From NCBI GenBank assembly GCA_001767525.1, contig MELF01000010.1, positions 9,224 through 42,212 on the forward strand: a stretch of DNA of 32,989 nt, written 5' to 3'. Under the pieces are notes generated by a model, which had not been told where the DNA came from, made no database searches, and saw only the letters and a program-made list of their open reading frames with translations. How positions within the stretch are numbered: the first letter of the stretch is position 1; each line of letters begins with the position of its first letter. The stretch comes from Acidobacteria bacterium RIFCSPLOWO2_12_FULL_68_19. Its GTDB lineage: Bacteria > Acidobacteriota > Vicinamibacteria > Vicinamibacterales > UBA2999. The position numbers were made by a program, and so were the translations under genes. Shown here one piece after another: positions 6,318 to 14,900 of this stretch.

Positions 6318-6821
6318 CTATCGACTCGCCTGCTTCACCCAGAGGTCGTCGAACGCGCCCGGGTGCAGCAGCTTCGTGATCCAGACAATCTGTCCCATGT
6401 GAGCCGCGTTGTGATGCGTCACATGGAGCAGAACTTGTGCGTAGGTCGTGGGCGTGCCGCTGCGATCGGTCGTCCGAGCCAGCTGCGACGGCTGAATGGT
6501 GTCGAGCACGCGCTCGGCGGCACGCCGCGCTTGCTCCCAGGCATCCACGAGCTGCGTCTTCGAGCAGCCGCCGCGCACGGCGAACTCCGCAGCGCGATCG
6601 CGACCGACATCGCCGCCGGCGATGACCTGCTCGAGGTAGTAGCGATTGGATCCCACCAGATGCAGGACGAGGTTGGCCACCGCGTTCGCCTGCTCGTGGG
6701 GACGCCACCAGATCTCCTCGTCCGAGAGCACCTCGAGGCACGCGGCGATCTGGGCGGGGTAATCCCGCAGCAGCCGCGTGCGCGTGACGTGCAGCAGCGT
6801 CGAGAACAGGTCGGGCTCCAT
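6318..6821 (-). CDS. DinB-superfamily protein (DUF1572/YfiT-like)
   Basis: This 167-residue four-helix protein is related to, but distinct from, the DinB gene at 4023. Motifs are EIWWRPHEQANAVANLVLHL with the first metal-binding His, GSNRYYLEQVI, and LLHVTHHNAAHMGQIVWITK with the second and third His in an HHxxxH arrangement. WWRPHEQANAVANLVLHL is typical of the DUF1572-like branch. It is predicted to be cytosolic and to bind one divalent metal; the substrate is unknown. It is divergent from the YheT-like gene, with only 30 bp between start codons. TACCAT (6834-6829 on the minus strand), 7 nt before the ATG, is a possible -10 for a leaderless message. A long inverted repeat lies just downstream. 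Confidence 0.88.
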   Translation of the reverse strand: MEPDLFSTLLHVTRTRLLRDYPAQIAACLEVLSDEEIWWRPHEQANAVANLVLHLVGSNRYYLEQVIAGGDVGRDRAAEFAVRGGCSKTQLVDAWEQARRAAERVLDTIQPSQLARTTDRSGTPTTYAQVLLHVTHHNAAHMGQIVWITKLLHPGAFDDLWVKQASR

Positions 6822-6851
6822 GGCCGCGATGGTAAGCTGAAAACGCGCGCC

Positions 6852-7895
6852 ATGTCATTTCGACCGTCCGCGTATCGTCCGCTGTTCGGGGGCGGCCATC
6901 GACAGACGCTGTACGCGTGGGCGCGTCAGCGTCGGTTCCCGCGTCTGCCCGACCCGGCGGCGCGCTACTTCGACACCGCCGCCGACGCGCGCGTGCTGGC
7001 GCATTGCCACTGGCACCCGAAGCCGGCGAATCATCCGACGATCCTGCTCCTGCACGGGCTCGAGGGCTCCAGCCTCACCCACTACATGTGCGGAATCTCC
7101 GATAAGGCCTGGGCGCTCGGCTGGAACATCGTCCGTCTGAATCAACGAAACTGCGGCGGCACGGAGCACCTGTCGCGGGGCCTCTACCACTCGGGCCTGA
7201 CCCAGGATGCGCTGGTCGTCATCCGGGAGCTCCTCGAACGCGACGGCCTGCAGGCCATTGCCGTGGCGGGCTACTCGCTGGGCGGCAATCTGGCGCTCAA
7301 ACTCGCCGGCGAACTGGGCAGCGGCGCCCCGGCGGCGCTCCGGGCGGTCTGCGCCGTTTCGCCGACGATGGATCTGGCGCGCTCGGTCGATGCGCTCGAG
7401 CGCCGATCCAACGCCGTCTACGAGTGGCACTTCCTGCGGAACCTGAAGGCGCGCATGCGGAGGAAAACGGCGCTGTTTCCGGGGGCGTTTCGGCTCGAGC
7501 CGCTCGGCCGCATCAGGTCGATCCGCCGCTTCGACGACGTCTACACGGCGCCGCACCACGGGTTCCGCGACTCGGCCGACTACTACTACCGCGTCAGCGC
7601 CATGCGCGTCGTCGATCGGATCCGCGTGCCGACACTCATCATGACCGCCGAGGACGACCCGTTCGTACCGCCGGCGCCCGTCCGGCATCCCTCGGTCACC
7701 TCCAACCCTGACATCACCGTGGCGATGACGCCGCAGGGCGGACACTGCGCGTTCCTGGAGCGGGCGACCGGGCACGACGACGGCTACTGGGCGGAGCGCG
7801 AGATCATGCGCTTCGCGTCGGCGCACCTCGGCGATCGAGACACTGCATCAGCAGACGACCGAATTCAGGCCCCTTCCCCGACGCTTCGTGCTTGA
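6852..7895 (+). CDS. YheT-family alpha/beta hydrolase
   Basis: This 347-residue cytosolic alpha/beta hydrolase belongs to the YheT/ABHD1-3 branch, whose members are esterases or lipases of mostly unknown substrate. It begins with the family hallmark FGGGHRQTLYAWARQR. Next come the oxyanion region LLLHGLEGSS, LNQRNCGGTEHLSRGLYHSG, the nucleophile elbow AGYSLGGN (Ser142), the acid in MTAEDDPFVPP and the catalytic His in GGHCAFLE. All catalytic residues are present. ATG 6852 is the natural start; the frame is open further upstream only as a shadow. The C-terminal 20 or so residues after the usual end (SAHLGD) are read through sequence antisense to the DUF72 pseudogene, with a 92-bp convergent overlap, so the tail is probably an acquired extension. 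Confidence 0.92.
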   Translation: MSFRPSAYRPLFGGGHRQTLYAWARQRRFPRLPDPAARYFDTAADARVLAHCHWHPKPANHPTILLLHGLEGSSLTHYMCGISDKAWALGWNIVRLNQRNCGGTEHLSRGLYHSGLTQDALVVIRELLERDGLQAIAVAGYSLGGNLALKLAGELGSGAPAALRAVCAVSPTMDLARSVDALERRSNAVYEWHFLRNLKARMRRKTALFPGAFRLEPLGRIRSIRRFDDVYTAPHHGFRDSADYYYRVSAMRVVDRIRVPTLIMTAEDDPFVPPAPVRHPSVTSNPDITVAMTPQGGHCAFLERATGHDDGYWAEREIMRFASAHLGDRDTASADDRIQAPSPTLRA

Positions 7896-8158
7896 AATAG
7901 ACGAAGACGTCGCCGCAGTGCGCCGTGTCGCCGCCAATGATCTGGGCCCAGCGTTCGACGTCGGAGGGCGCGTATCCCTCGTCCCGAAGCCTGAAGTAGG
8001 CGTAGTCGGCGGTCATCGCGACCGGCGTCGACAGGCGCTCACGGTCGGCCACGCAGAGCGCCAGATTGCGCGCCCGCAGGCGTGCATAGATCTCCTCGTC
8101 GAACCACGATGGATGGCGGATCCGGATAGTTGTAGCCGGAGGTGCCGACCCAGATCAT
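7804..8158 (-). pseudogene. DUF72 protein, internally deleted and frameshifted
   Basis: Both ends of a DUF72 (YecE-like) protein are visible, but the middle is gone. The minus-strand ATG at 8158 starts MIWVGTSGYNYP, the classic DUF72 N-terminus. A few bases later, in another frame, the sequence resumes as RHPSWFDEEIYARLRARN and continues with RLSTPVAMTADYAYFRLR and GDVFVYFKHEASGKGPEF, the usual C-terminal third. Family members have about 240-280 residues; here about 110 codons remain, so roughly 130-150 central codons have been lost and a frameshift sits at the junction near 8120-8135. The C-terminal frame alone (7804-8052) is open. It is convergent with and overlaps the YheT-like gene. Confidence 0.78.
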
Positions 8159-8162
8159 CTGC

Positions 8163-8168
8163 TAGAGT
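8163..8168 (+). promoter_or_regulatory. Candidate -10 box TAGAGT for the SCO gene
   Basis: TAGAGT lies 7 nt before ATG 8176, matching the leaderless arrangement seen at other genes in this window. No Shine-Dalgarno sequence precedes the ATG. It overlaps none of the pseudogene's remaining codons. Confidence 0.4.
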
Positions 8169-8175
8169 TAAGCAC

Positions 8176-9030
8176 ATGTGGCGGCTGGGGGCGCTCATCG
8201 TTGCCGTCGGTGTCGCCGGCGCATGCGGCCGCGCGCCAGAGGTACGGCAGTACGAAGTGCGGGGACAGATTCTCCGTATCGATCGCGACAGAAGCGAAGT
8301 GCTCGTCGATCACGAGGACATCAAGGGCTTCATGCCCGCGATGACCATGCCGTACACGGTGAACGATCCGGCACTGCTCGACGGGAAGAGTCCCGGCGAC
8401 CTGATTACGGCGACGCTCGTCGTCGAAGACGTGAACGCGTACCTCTCGACGATCACCGCCACCGGGCACGCGCCCGTGAAGGCGGCGGCCGGTTCCCTCC
8501 TCACGGCGTCCGATGTGCTGCAGAACGGCGACCTCGTGCCGGATCACGCGCTCGTCGATCAGCACGGCATGGCGCGCCCGCTCAGCGCCCTGCGCGGGCA
8601 CCGCGTGGCGCTCACATTCATGTACACGCGTTGTCCGCTGCCGGACTTCTGCCCGCTCATGGACAGACACTTCGCCGCCGTGCAGGACGACGTCCGGCGC
8701 TCACGCAGTCTGAACGACGTGCGGCTCGTATCGGTCACGCTCGACCCGGATTACGACGTGCCGGCGGTCCTCGAGCGTCATGCCGCGACGCTGGGCGCGG
8801 AGGATGGGCGCTGGTACTTCCTGACGGGCACGCCGGACGAGGTGCTGGCGTTCGCGAAGCGCTTCGGCGTCACGGCGGAACGGGGCGATCCGGATATCGG
8901 GCTGGTGCACAACCTGCGCACCGCCGTCATCGACGCGCAAGGGCGCCTCCTGACCGCCTACTCCGGCAACGGGTGGACGCCGGCGGAACTCGTTGCCGAC
9001 CTCGAAAAGGCTTCCGCTCCCGCGCGCTGA
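8176..9030 (+). CDS. CusF-like/SCO fusion copper lipoprotein
   Basis: A 284-residue exported lipoprotein (signal ending in GAC, Cys17) joins two copper modules. Residues about 25-105 resemble CusF/copper-binding secondary-carrier domains: GQILRIDRDRSEVLVDHEDI, then GFMPAMTMPYTV with the Met ligands. Residues about 115-284 are a SCO1/SenC thioredoxin fold: PDHALVDQHG, then FMYTRCPLPDFCPLMD with two Cys, LVSVTLDPDYDVP, and the conserved His in GLVHNLRTAVID. SCO proteins deliver copper to the CuA site of cytochrome oxidase or act as thiol reductants. The Cys pair here is spaced C-x5-C rather than the classical C-x3-C. A start at ATG 8176 fits the TAGAGT box. It overlaps the next gene, suggesting co-translation. 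Role in CuA assembly is inference, but a CuA-like protein is encoded at 20817. Confidence 0.9.
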   Translation: MWRLGALIVAVGVAGACGRAPEVRQYEVRGQILRIDRDRSEVLVDHEDIKGFMPAMTMPYTVNDPALLDGKSPGDLITATLVVEDVNAYLSTITATGHAPVKAAAGSLLTASDVLQNGDLVPDHALVDQHGMARPLSALRGHRVALTFMYTRCPLPDFCPLMDRHFAAVQDDVRRSRSLNDVRLVSVTLDPDYDVPAVLERHAATLGAEDGRWYFLTGTPDEVLAFAKRFGVTAERGDPDIGLVHNLRTAVIDAQGRLLTAYSGNGWTPAELVADLEKASAPAR

Positions 9031-9703
9031 TCCGGTCGATCCGCCGGATCTGCCGTTCACCCCCGCGGAACGGCGGCTCGTCGCGCGCCTCCGCACGCCC
9101 GGCGCCGTGCAGCGGTGGTTGAATGCGCTTCCGTACAACATGGAGCGCGGCGGCGAAACGCTGCGCAGCTTCCGCGGCGTGGCGCGGAAGGGCACGGCGC
9201 ACTGCTTCGAGGCGGCCATGGCGGCGGCTGTCATCCTCGAGCAGCACCGCTATCGGCCGCTCGTCCTCAGCTTCGAGTCGGTCGACCTGCTCGATCACGT
9301 GATCTTCGTCTACCGCGGACCGCGGGGGTGGGGGTCGGTGGCGCGCTCGCGCGACCCGGGACTGCACGGGCGCAAGCCGGTGTTTGCGACGCCGCGCGCG
9401 CTGGCGCTCAGCTACTTCGACGGGTACGTCGATTTCACCGGCCGCATCAAGGCGTACGCGGTGGTCGATCTCCGCGTGCTTGGCAGGTACGATTGGCGAC
9501 TCGCCGAGACGAACATCTGGAAGGCGGAGCGGCTGCTGCTGGAGTGGCCACACCGGCCGATCGTGTCGTCGGAGGGGCGCGTCGGGCGGCTGCGGCAGCG
9601 GTATCGCGCCTTCCACCAGGCGCATGGATACAAGCCGTGGAAGTACTACCGCGGCCGCGAGCGCTGGACGGAACTCCCGCGGGAGTTTCGAGCCCGCGGC
9701 TAG
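8993..9703 (+). CDS. Transglutaminase-like (papain-fold) protein of unknown function
   Basis: A soluble protein of about 236 residues has a Cys-His-Asp arrangement typical of transglutaminase-like folds: GTAHCFEAAMAAAVILEQ (nucleophile Cys at the start of a helix), LLDHVIFVYRGPRGWGSV (His), then ARSRDPGLHGRKPVF (Asp). No signal peptide is seen. The TTG start at 8993 overlaps the SCO gene by 38 bp; a CTG at about 9050 is the main alternative, and I see no clear Shine-Dalgarno sequence for either. The overlap suggests translational coupling with the SCO gene. Convergent with the gene at 9700-10002, it shares a CTAG stop with it. Substrate and role are unknown. Confidence 0.75.
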   Translation: MPTSKRLPLPRADPVDPPDLPFTPAERRLVARLRTPGAVQRWLNALPYNMERGGETLRSFRGVARKGTAHCFEAAMAAAVILEQHRYRPLVLSFESVDLLDHVIFVYRGPRGWGSVARSRDPGLHGRKPVFATPRALALSYFDGYVDFTGRIKAYAVVDLRVLGRYDWRLAETNIWKAERLLLEWPHRPIVSSEGRVGRLRQRYRAFHQAHGYKPWKYYRGRERWTELPREFRARG

Positions 9704-10002
9704 TCGAGATCGAAGTCGCGGGTCGGCTTGGTGACCGGCTCCTTGCTCGCCTGCCGCAACGCTTCCTCGAACCGGCGCGTGAGGGCGTCGTCGCGCGACT
9801 TCTCGGCTTCGACCGACTGCTGGAAGCGGGCCTCCCGGCGCGCCGCCTCCTCCGCCAGGATTCTCGAGGCCTCGTCGAGCTCAGGCTTGTCCGCACGCTC
9901 CGGCTCGCGGTGGGACACGACACGACGCAGGTTCGTGTCGACCACGAGCGTGGATCGACAGCACGGACAGGTGATTTCGAGCTCGCTCTTCAGCTTCGCC
10001 AT
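9700..10002 (-). CDS. Small protein with N-terminal CPCC motif and coiled coil
   Basis: This is a 100-residue unrecognised protein. The N-terminal 30 residues (LEITCPCCRSTLVVDTNLRRV) look like half of a zinc ribbon: one CPCC knuckle on a beta hairpin, with no second Cys pair, so metal binding would need dimerisation. Residues about 40-90 are highly charged and predicted to form a coiled coil (EASRILAEEAARREARFQQS). ATG 10002 lies 6 nt after a TAGAAT -10 box (minus strand), so it is probably leaderless. Its stop overlaps that of the convergent transglutaminase-like gene at a palindromic CTAG. Function unknown. Confidence 0.72.
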   Translation of the reverse strand: MAKLKSELEITCPCCRSTLVVDTNLRRVVSHREPERADKPELDEASRILAEEAARREARFQQSVEAEKSRDDALTRRFEEALRQASKEPVTKPTRDFDLD

Positions 10003-10008
10003 GGCACT

Positions 10009-10014
10009 ATTCTA
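10009..10014 (-). promoter_or_regulatory. Candidate -10 box TAGAAT for the CPCC protein gene
   Basis: TAGAAT on the minus strand is followed by six bases and ATG 10002. As at 1112 and 1786, the first bases of the box coincide with the CTAG edge of a heptad array. Confidence 0.5.
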
Positions 10015-10075
10015 GTTGGTAGCCGGTAGCCGGTAGCCGGTAGCCGGTGGCCGGTCGCCGGTCGCCGGTCGCCGG
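10013..10075 (+). repeat. Heptad array 5 (TAGCCGG type)
   Basis: Nine heptamers in perfect register: TAGTTGG, TAGCCGG four times, TGGCCGG, TCGCCGG three times. The drift from TAG to TGG to TCG along the array suggests stepwise mutation with local duplication. It starts at CTAG (10012-10015), directly upstream of the minus-strand promoter, and ends 32 bp before the EEP gene. Confidence 0.88.
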
Positions 10076-10107
10076 CGAGCGCCTCCCGACTGCCGCGGAC
10101 CAGCCCG

Positions 10108-10824
10108 ATGACCACTCTGCGCGTCGCCACCTACAATGTGCACCGGTGCCGCGGCCTCGACGGCCGGACCAGTCTGGCGCGGATTGCGGAGGTCATCCGC
10201 CGCATCCACCCCGACATCATCGCGCTGCAGGAGGTGATCGGCGCCGGACCCCACTCGACGGGGCACGCCGAGCAACTCGGCGCGCAGCTCGGCATGGGCT
10301 GGGTGATGGCGCCGACGCGGCATGTGCGCCGGGCGCTGTTCGGCAACGTGGTGCTCAGCCATCTGCCGATCCAGCACCACGCGCACTACGACCTGTCGTG
10401 GAAGACGTGCGAGCCGCGCTGCTGCCAGCGCGTCGACATCGCCGTCGGCCACCATACGCTGCACCTGTACAACGTCCATCTGGGCACGGCCTACCTCGAG
10501 CGGCGGTACCAGGCGGAGCGGCTGAGCGCGATTGTCCACGACCGCCGCCTCGGGCAGCCGAAAATCGTCCTCGGGGACTTCAACGAGTGGATGCGCGGCC
10601 TGGCCACCGACATGCTGAGCGAACGGCTCAGTAGCGTCGACCTACGCACACACCTCCGCCGACGCCGGACGTACCCGGGCGTGTTTCCCGTGCTGCACCT
10701 GGATCACATCTATTACGACGGGCGGGTCGAGGTCACGAAGGTGGAGCTGCCGCGGACGCGCCTGTCGCTCATGGCGTCCGACCACCTGCCGCTGGTGGCG
10801 GAGCTGAGCGTACAGTTCTCGTAG
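10108..10824 (+). CDS. Endonuclease/exonuclease/phosphatase family protein
   Basis: A 238-residue protein of the DNase I/ExoIII-like EEP fold. All family motifs are in order: RVATYNVHRC at the N-terminus (Asn), IIALQEV (metal-binding Glu), LYNVHLGT, VLGDFNEW (Asp/Asn), HLDHIYYD (Asp) and SDHLPLVAEL (catalytic His). It is a compact version without signal peptide, so cytosolic. Members act on DNA, on phosphoinositide-like substrates or on other phosphodiesters; the substrate here cannot be decided. ATG 10108 follows array 5 by 32 bp and no Shine-Dalgarno sequence is obvious. It is convergent with the small gene at 10827. Confidence 0.92.
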   Translation: MTTLRVATYNVHRCRGLDGRTSLARIAEVIRRIHPDIIALQEVIGAGPHSTGHAEQLGAQLGMGWVMAPTRHVRRALFGNVVLSHLPIQHHAHYDLSWKTCEPRCCQRVDIAVGHHTLHLYNVHLGTAYLERRYQAERLSAIVHDRRLGQPKIVLGDFNEWMRGLATDMLSERLSSVDLRTHLRRRRTYPGVFPVLHLDHIYYDGRVEVTKVELPRTRLSLMASDHLPLVAELSVQFS

Positions 10825-10826
10825 GC

Positions 10827-11048
10827 TCAGCCTTCTTCGTATTCTTCTTCTTCGAGCGGGAGGAACCGGGTCGGAGGCCGGAGCGCCTCGCGGAAGTCGT
10901 AGACGGGAAGGTCCCGGACGTGAAGCGACATCACGCAGTGCGCGCCCTTCACCTCGATGACCACCGTCACCGGGCTCCCCTCGACGCCTTCCCGGAAGCC
11001 GAGGCGGCACCCGCAGGCGAGCCGGGCGTGCGTGAACCCCTTCAACAT
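10827..11048 (-). CDS. Small conserved-looking protein of unknown function
   Basis: A 73-residue protein with alternating beta-strand character: HARLACGCRLGFREG with a CGC pair, then SPVTVVIEVKGAHCVMSLHV, and a very acidic tail (LEEEEYEEG). The three Cys and nearby His could bind metal, but no known knuckle is recognisable. The start is well supported: TATGAT on the minus strand lies exactly 6 nt before ATG 11048. Its stop lies 2 bp beyond the end of the convergent EEP gene. Confidence 0.65.
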   Translation of the reverse strand: MLKGFTHARLACGCRLGFREGVEGSPVTVVIEVKGAHCVMSLHVRDLPVYDFREALRPPTRFLPLEEEEYEEG

Positions 11049-11054
11049 AGCCGA

Positions 11055-11060
11055 ATCATA
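11055..11060 (-). promoter_or_regulatory. Candidate -10 box TATGAT (leaderless)
   Basis: TATGAT on the minus strand, six bases, then ATG 11048. A near-consensus -10 hexamer in the same position as for other genes in this window. Confidence 0.5.
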
Positions 11061-11101
11061 CTACGTATGCGCTGTCTACCGGAACGCCTTGGCGGCATGC
11101 C

Positions 11102-11719
11102 TCAGAGCAGTGACTTGATCTCGTGCTCGAACTGCTCCTTCGACGCGATGCCCGAATGCTTCTTGTAGATCACTCCATCGCGTGTCACGAACACCGTCAC
11201 CGGAATGCCGTAGAAGGGACCGAACGCATCCTGAAAGTCCTGCCGGCCGTTGCCAACGAGCAGCGGATAGTTGATCCGCATGTCCTTCGCGTAGGGCTTC
11301 AGCTTCTCCGCCGTATCGTCGACCGACACCCCGAGCACCACGAGATCGTCTGGGTACTGCGTCTGCAGCTCGATGAGGTACGGAATCTCGATGCGGCACG
11401 GCCCGCACCAGGTCGCCCAGAAATTGAGCAGAATCACCTTGCCCTTGAACGACTCGAGCTTGACGTCGATGCCGTTCATGTCCTTGAGCGTGAACGTCAG
11501 ATTGGCCGGCGCGCCGGAGGCGGCGGCATCCCCGCCGCCTCCCGTCGTGCCTCCGTCCGCCGCCGGGGGCGGCGCCTCGGAATCGAACCCGTCTGGCCGC
11601 GACAGCAGCGTGAGCAGGGTGAGCGCGACGACCACCGCGCCCATGCCGAGCCAGGCGCGCGTGCGCCGGCCGAGGCGGGGCTGGGCAGGCTCGGGGGGTG
11701 AATCGACTGGCGCATCCAT
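11102..11719 (-). CDS. TlpA-like membrane-anchored thioredoxin-fold reductase
   Basis: This 205-residue protein has a cytoplasmic Pro-rich N-terminus, one membrane anchor (residues about 22-40, WLGMGAVVVALTLLTLLS), a flexible Ala/Gly-rich linker, and a TlpA/ResA-type thioredoxin domain facing the periplasm. The active site is NFWATWCGPCRIEIPYL (Cys105, Cys108), followed by VVLGVSVDDTAEKLKPY and the cis-Pro loop YGIPVTVFV. Such proteins reduce disulfides of apocytochromes c or copper-binding oxidase subunits. The frame is open to 11821, but ATG 11719 is preferred because GATAAT lies exactly 6 nt upstream. It could serve the c-type cytochromes at 21229 and 28104, which is inference. It is divergent from the gene at 11957. 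Confidence 0.92.
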   Translation of the reverse strand: MDAPVDSPPEPAQPRLGRRTRAWLGMGAVVVALTLLTLLSRPDGFDSEAPPPAADGGTTGGGGDAAASGAPANLTFTLKDMNGIDVKLESFKGKVILLNFWATWCGPCRIEIPYLIELQTQYPDDLVVLGVSVDDTAEKLKPYAKDMRINYPLLVGNGRQDFQDAFGPFYGIPVTVFVTRDGVIYKKHSGIASKEQFEHEIKSLL

Positions 11720-11725
11720 CGCTTC

Positions 11726-11731
11726 ATTATC
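11726..11731 (-). promoter_or_regulatory. Candidate -10 box GATAAT for the TlpA-like gene
   Basis: GATAAT on the minus strand, six bases, then ATG 11719. This site decides the start of the TlpA-like gene against the longer open frame. Confidence 0.5.
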
Positions 11732-11956
11732 TCTCAGGTCGCGCCGTCCTACGACAGGCCGGCCGGTGGACGTTTCACGCAGCGGGACGCCAAATCCGCC
11801 GCTTCTGTCGCCAGACCGCATCGGTACGTCCTTTGCTCGCCGCCGCGGTCATAATAGGACGGCGGGCGGGGGCCCGGAGGCGTGTGTGGCCGGTAGTAAG
11901 ATGGCTCGCGCGGCAACCGACGTCCGACAGCCTGGATCTGCGAGGAGAGAACTTCC

Positions 11957-14900
11957 ATGAGCCGGACCCTTCCGAGCGTCGCTGTGATCGCGGTCGTCGC
12001 GGCGGTCGTGCTGGCGCCCCCCGTGGCGGCGCAAACGCCGTTCATCCCCTACTACGGCAAGAATCAGATCCGCTACGACAACTTCCGGTGGCAGATCTAC
12101 ACGACCGACCACTTCGAGATCTTCTACTACCCCGAGATCGAGCAGCACCTGGAACGCATGGCGGCCTACGCCGAGAGCGCCTACCAGCACATCAGCTCGG
12201 AGCTGAAGTACGACCTCGCTTTCAAGATTTCGCTGATCCTGTTCAAGACGAGCAGCGAGTTCCAGCAGCAGAACGTCATCCCGGGCGCCGCCCAGGAAGG
12301 CGTCGGCGCCTTTGCCGAGCCGACGCGGTACCGGATCGTCATGCCGCTCGACGAGCCGCCGGATCTCCTCTATCGCCTGATTGTCCATGAGCTGACGCAC
12401 CAGTTCGAGTTCGACATCATCCCGACTTCCCTCATCCGCCGCAGCGTGCCGCTGTGGGTGAACGAAGGGCTGTCGGACTACATGACCGGCATCTGGCGGC
12501 CGATCGACCTGATGACGGTGCGCGACGCCGCGGTCGCCGACATCATCCCGAAGATGACGAACCTCGAGGGGTACACGGCCACCGGCAGCGTCCGGATGAT
12601 CTACAACCTCGGGCACGCGGTATTCGAGTTCATCGAATCGCGTTGGGGCAAGGAAGGCATCCGGCAGTATCTGTTCTCGCTGCGCAAGTCGGTCATCGGC
12701 GGCGGTGAGGACACGTACCAGGAGGCGTTCCGGCTGACGCCGGAGGAGTTCGACCAGGAGTTCGACAAGTACCTCAAGGATCGCTTCAAGCCGTTCCGCG
12801 ACAAGGAGCGTCCGGCCGACTACGGCCGCAACCTCGCGCCCGATCCGGAGAAGACGCCGTTTGTCGGCGCCGTGTCGATCGAGCCGTCCCCCTCGGGCGA
12901 CCTCATTGCGATGGTCACCGGCAACCGACGCGACCGGGAGATGGACGTCGTCCTCGTGTCCGCCCGCGACGGGTCGATCATCCGCAACCTGACCAACGAG
13001 TTCGATCAGGATCGCGGGTTCGAGTTCATCATCCAGCCGGGAATGCGATTCAACACCGTTCCGTGGCTGTCATGGGCCCCGTCGGGGGACCGGATCGCGT
13101 ATTTCGTCCGTCGCGAGAAGTGGCGCACGCTCATCATCCAGAACGTACTGACCCGGGACATCGAAGATCGGGTCGAGCTGCGTACAATCGACGATCCGGA
13201 GTCGCCCGACATCTCACCCGACGGCGCCAGGGTGGCGTTCGCGGCGCTGCAGGGCGGCGTCGGCGACATCTTCGTGGTCGACCTGCGGACGCGGGAGATC
13301 ACGAACCTGACCAAGGACGCCTTCGCCGACTCGGGCCCGACGTGGTCGCCCGACGGCCGCGCGCTCGTCTACGTGGCCCGCGTCAGCGGCAACGAGAAGC
13401 TGTTCCGGCTCGATCTGGCGACGGGACAGAAGACGCAGCTCACCTTCGGCACGCACGACGACTCGGCGGCCCAGTTCCTCGACGGCGACACGCTGGTCTT
13501 CTCGTCCACCGCGACCGATCCGGACCAGTCGATCGAACCGGCCGTGGCCCGCAACGGCGCCATCTACAACCTGTGGACGCTCGGCCTGAAGACCGGCGAG
13601 CTGCGGCAGTTCACCGACGCGCTCGGCGGCAATACGTCGGCCGTCGTGCTGCGCGCCGGCGAGAAGCAGGAGCCGCGAATCGCCTTCGTCAGCTACTACA
13701 AAGGCGAGTACGAGCTCCACGTCCTCGACCGGCGGGAGCCGGTCGCGACGGCGGCGACCGCGGACTTCGGCGCGCCCGGCCCGATCATCGACTTCCAGTC
13801 GCCGCTCTCCCACACCCTCATCGCGGACAACCAGCGCCGCAAGGGCCCGTTCGAGAAGATGTTCATCGACGGGCGGCCGCCGGTGAACGTCGGCGTCACC
13901 AGCAGCGGCGACGTGTTCGGCGGCTCCGCCGTCACCTTCAGCGACGTGCTCGGTGACAAGCAGTTCAGCCTGTACGCCGCCTCGATCTCGCAGTACCGCA
14001 CGCTCGCCTTCTCGTTCTTCAACGCGGCGCGGCGGTTCAACTTCTCGGTGCAGGGGTTCTCGCAGACGCAGTTCTTCTACGGCGCGCTCGAAGGCGTGTT
14101 CTACGACCCGATCTTCTCGAGCCTGATTGCCGCCGATCGCGACCTCGCGGTGGCGACGCGAACGGTCCGGGGCGGCACCGCGTTCGGCATCTGGCCGATC
14201 GACCGGTACCGCCGGGTCGAGCTGTTCGGCGGCGTGCTGCAGTACCGCGAGGAGTTCAACGATCCGAGCCTCGAAGCCTACTCGCAGGAGTTCCAGCAGC
14301 AGCAGTTCGGGCGCGAGCTCTTCAGACGCGGCACCTACATCCCGCTCGGCGTCAACTTCGTCCAGGAGACGACCGTCTTCCGGGAGTTCGGGCCGCTGGC
14401 GGGCAACACGATGCGGCTGTCGTACGAAGTCTCACCCAACATCGGCAACACGCTCGGCCGCCAGACGGCGGACATCGACGCCCGCTACTATCTCCGGATG
14501 GGCGGCACGGGCCTGCTGGCGCTTCGAGCGCGCAGCTTCAAGAGCTGGGGCGACGCCCCGGACTTCCTGTACTTCGGCGGCAACTCGGAAATGCGCGGCT
14601 ACGAGTACCTGGAGTTCATCGGCTCCGAGGCCACGTTCCTCAACGCCGAGCTCCGGTTCCCGTTCATCGAAGCGATGTTGACCCCGCTCGGCGTGCTGGG
14701 CGGCGTGCGCGGCGTGCTCTTCGCCGACATGGGCGGCGCACGCTTCGAAGGACAGCCGTTCAAGTGGCTCTCGAACAGCTCGGAGATGTACACGCCGGTC
14801 GTCGGCGTCAACCAGTCGTTCCTCGGGCAGTTGACGCCCGTGTTCGGGCCGCCGACGCGCGTCGAGGGCCTGCGGCTCGTCGACGCCCGCGCTTCCTACG

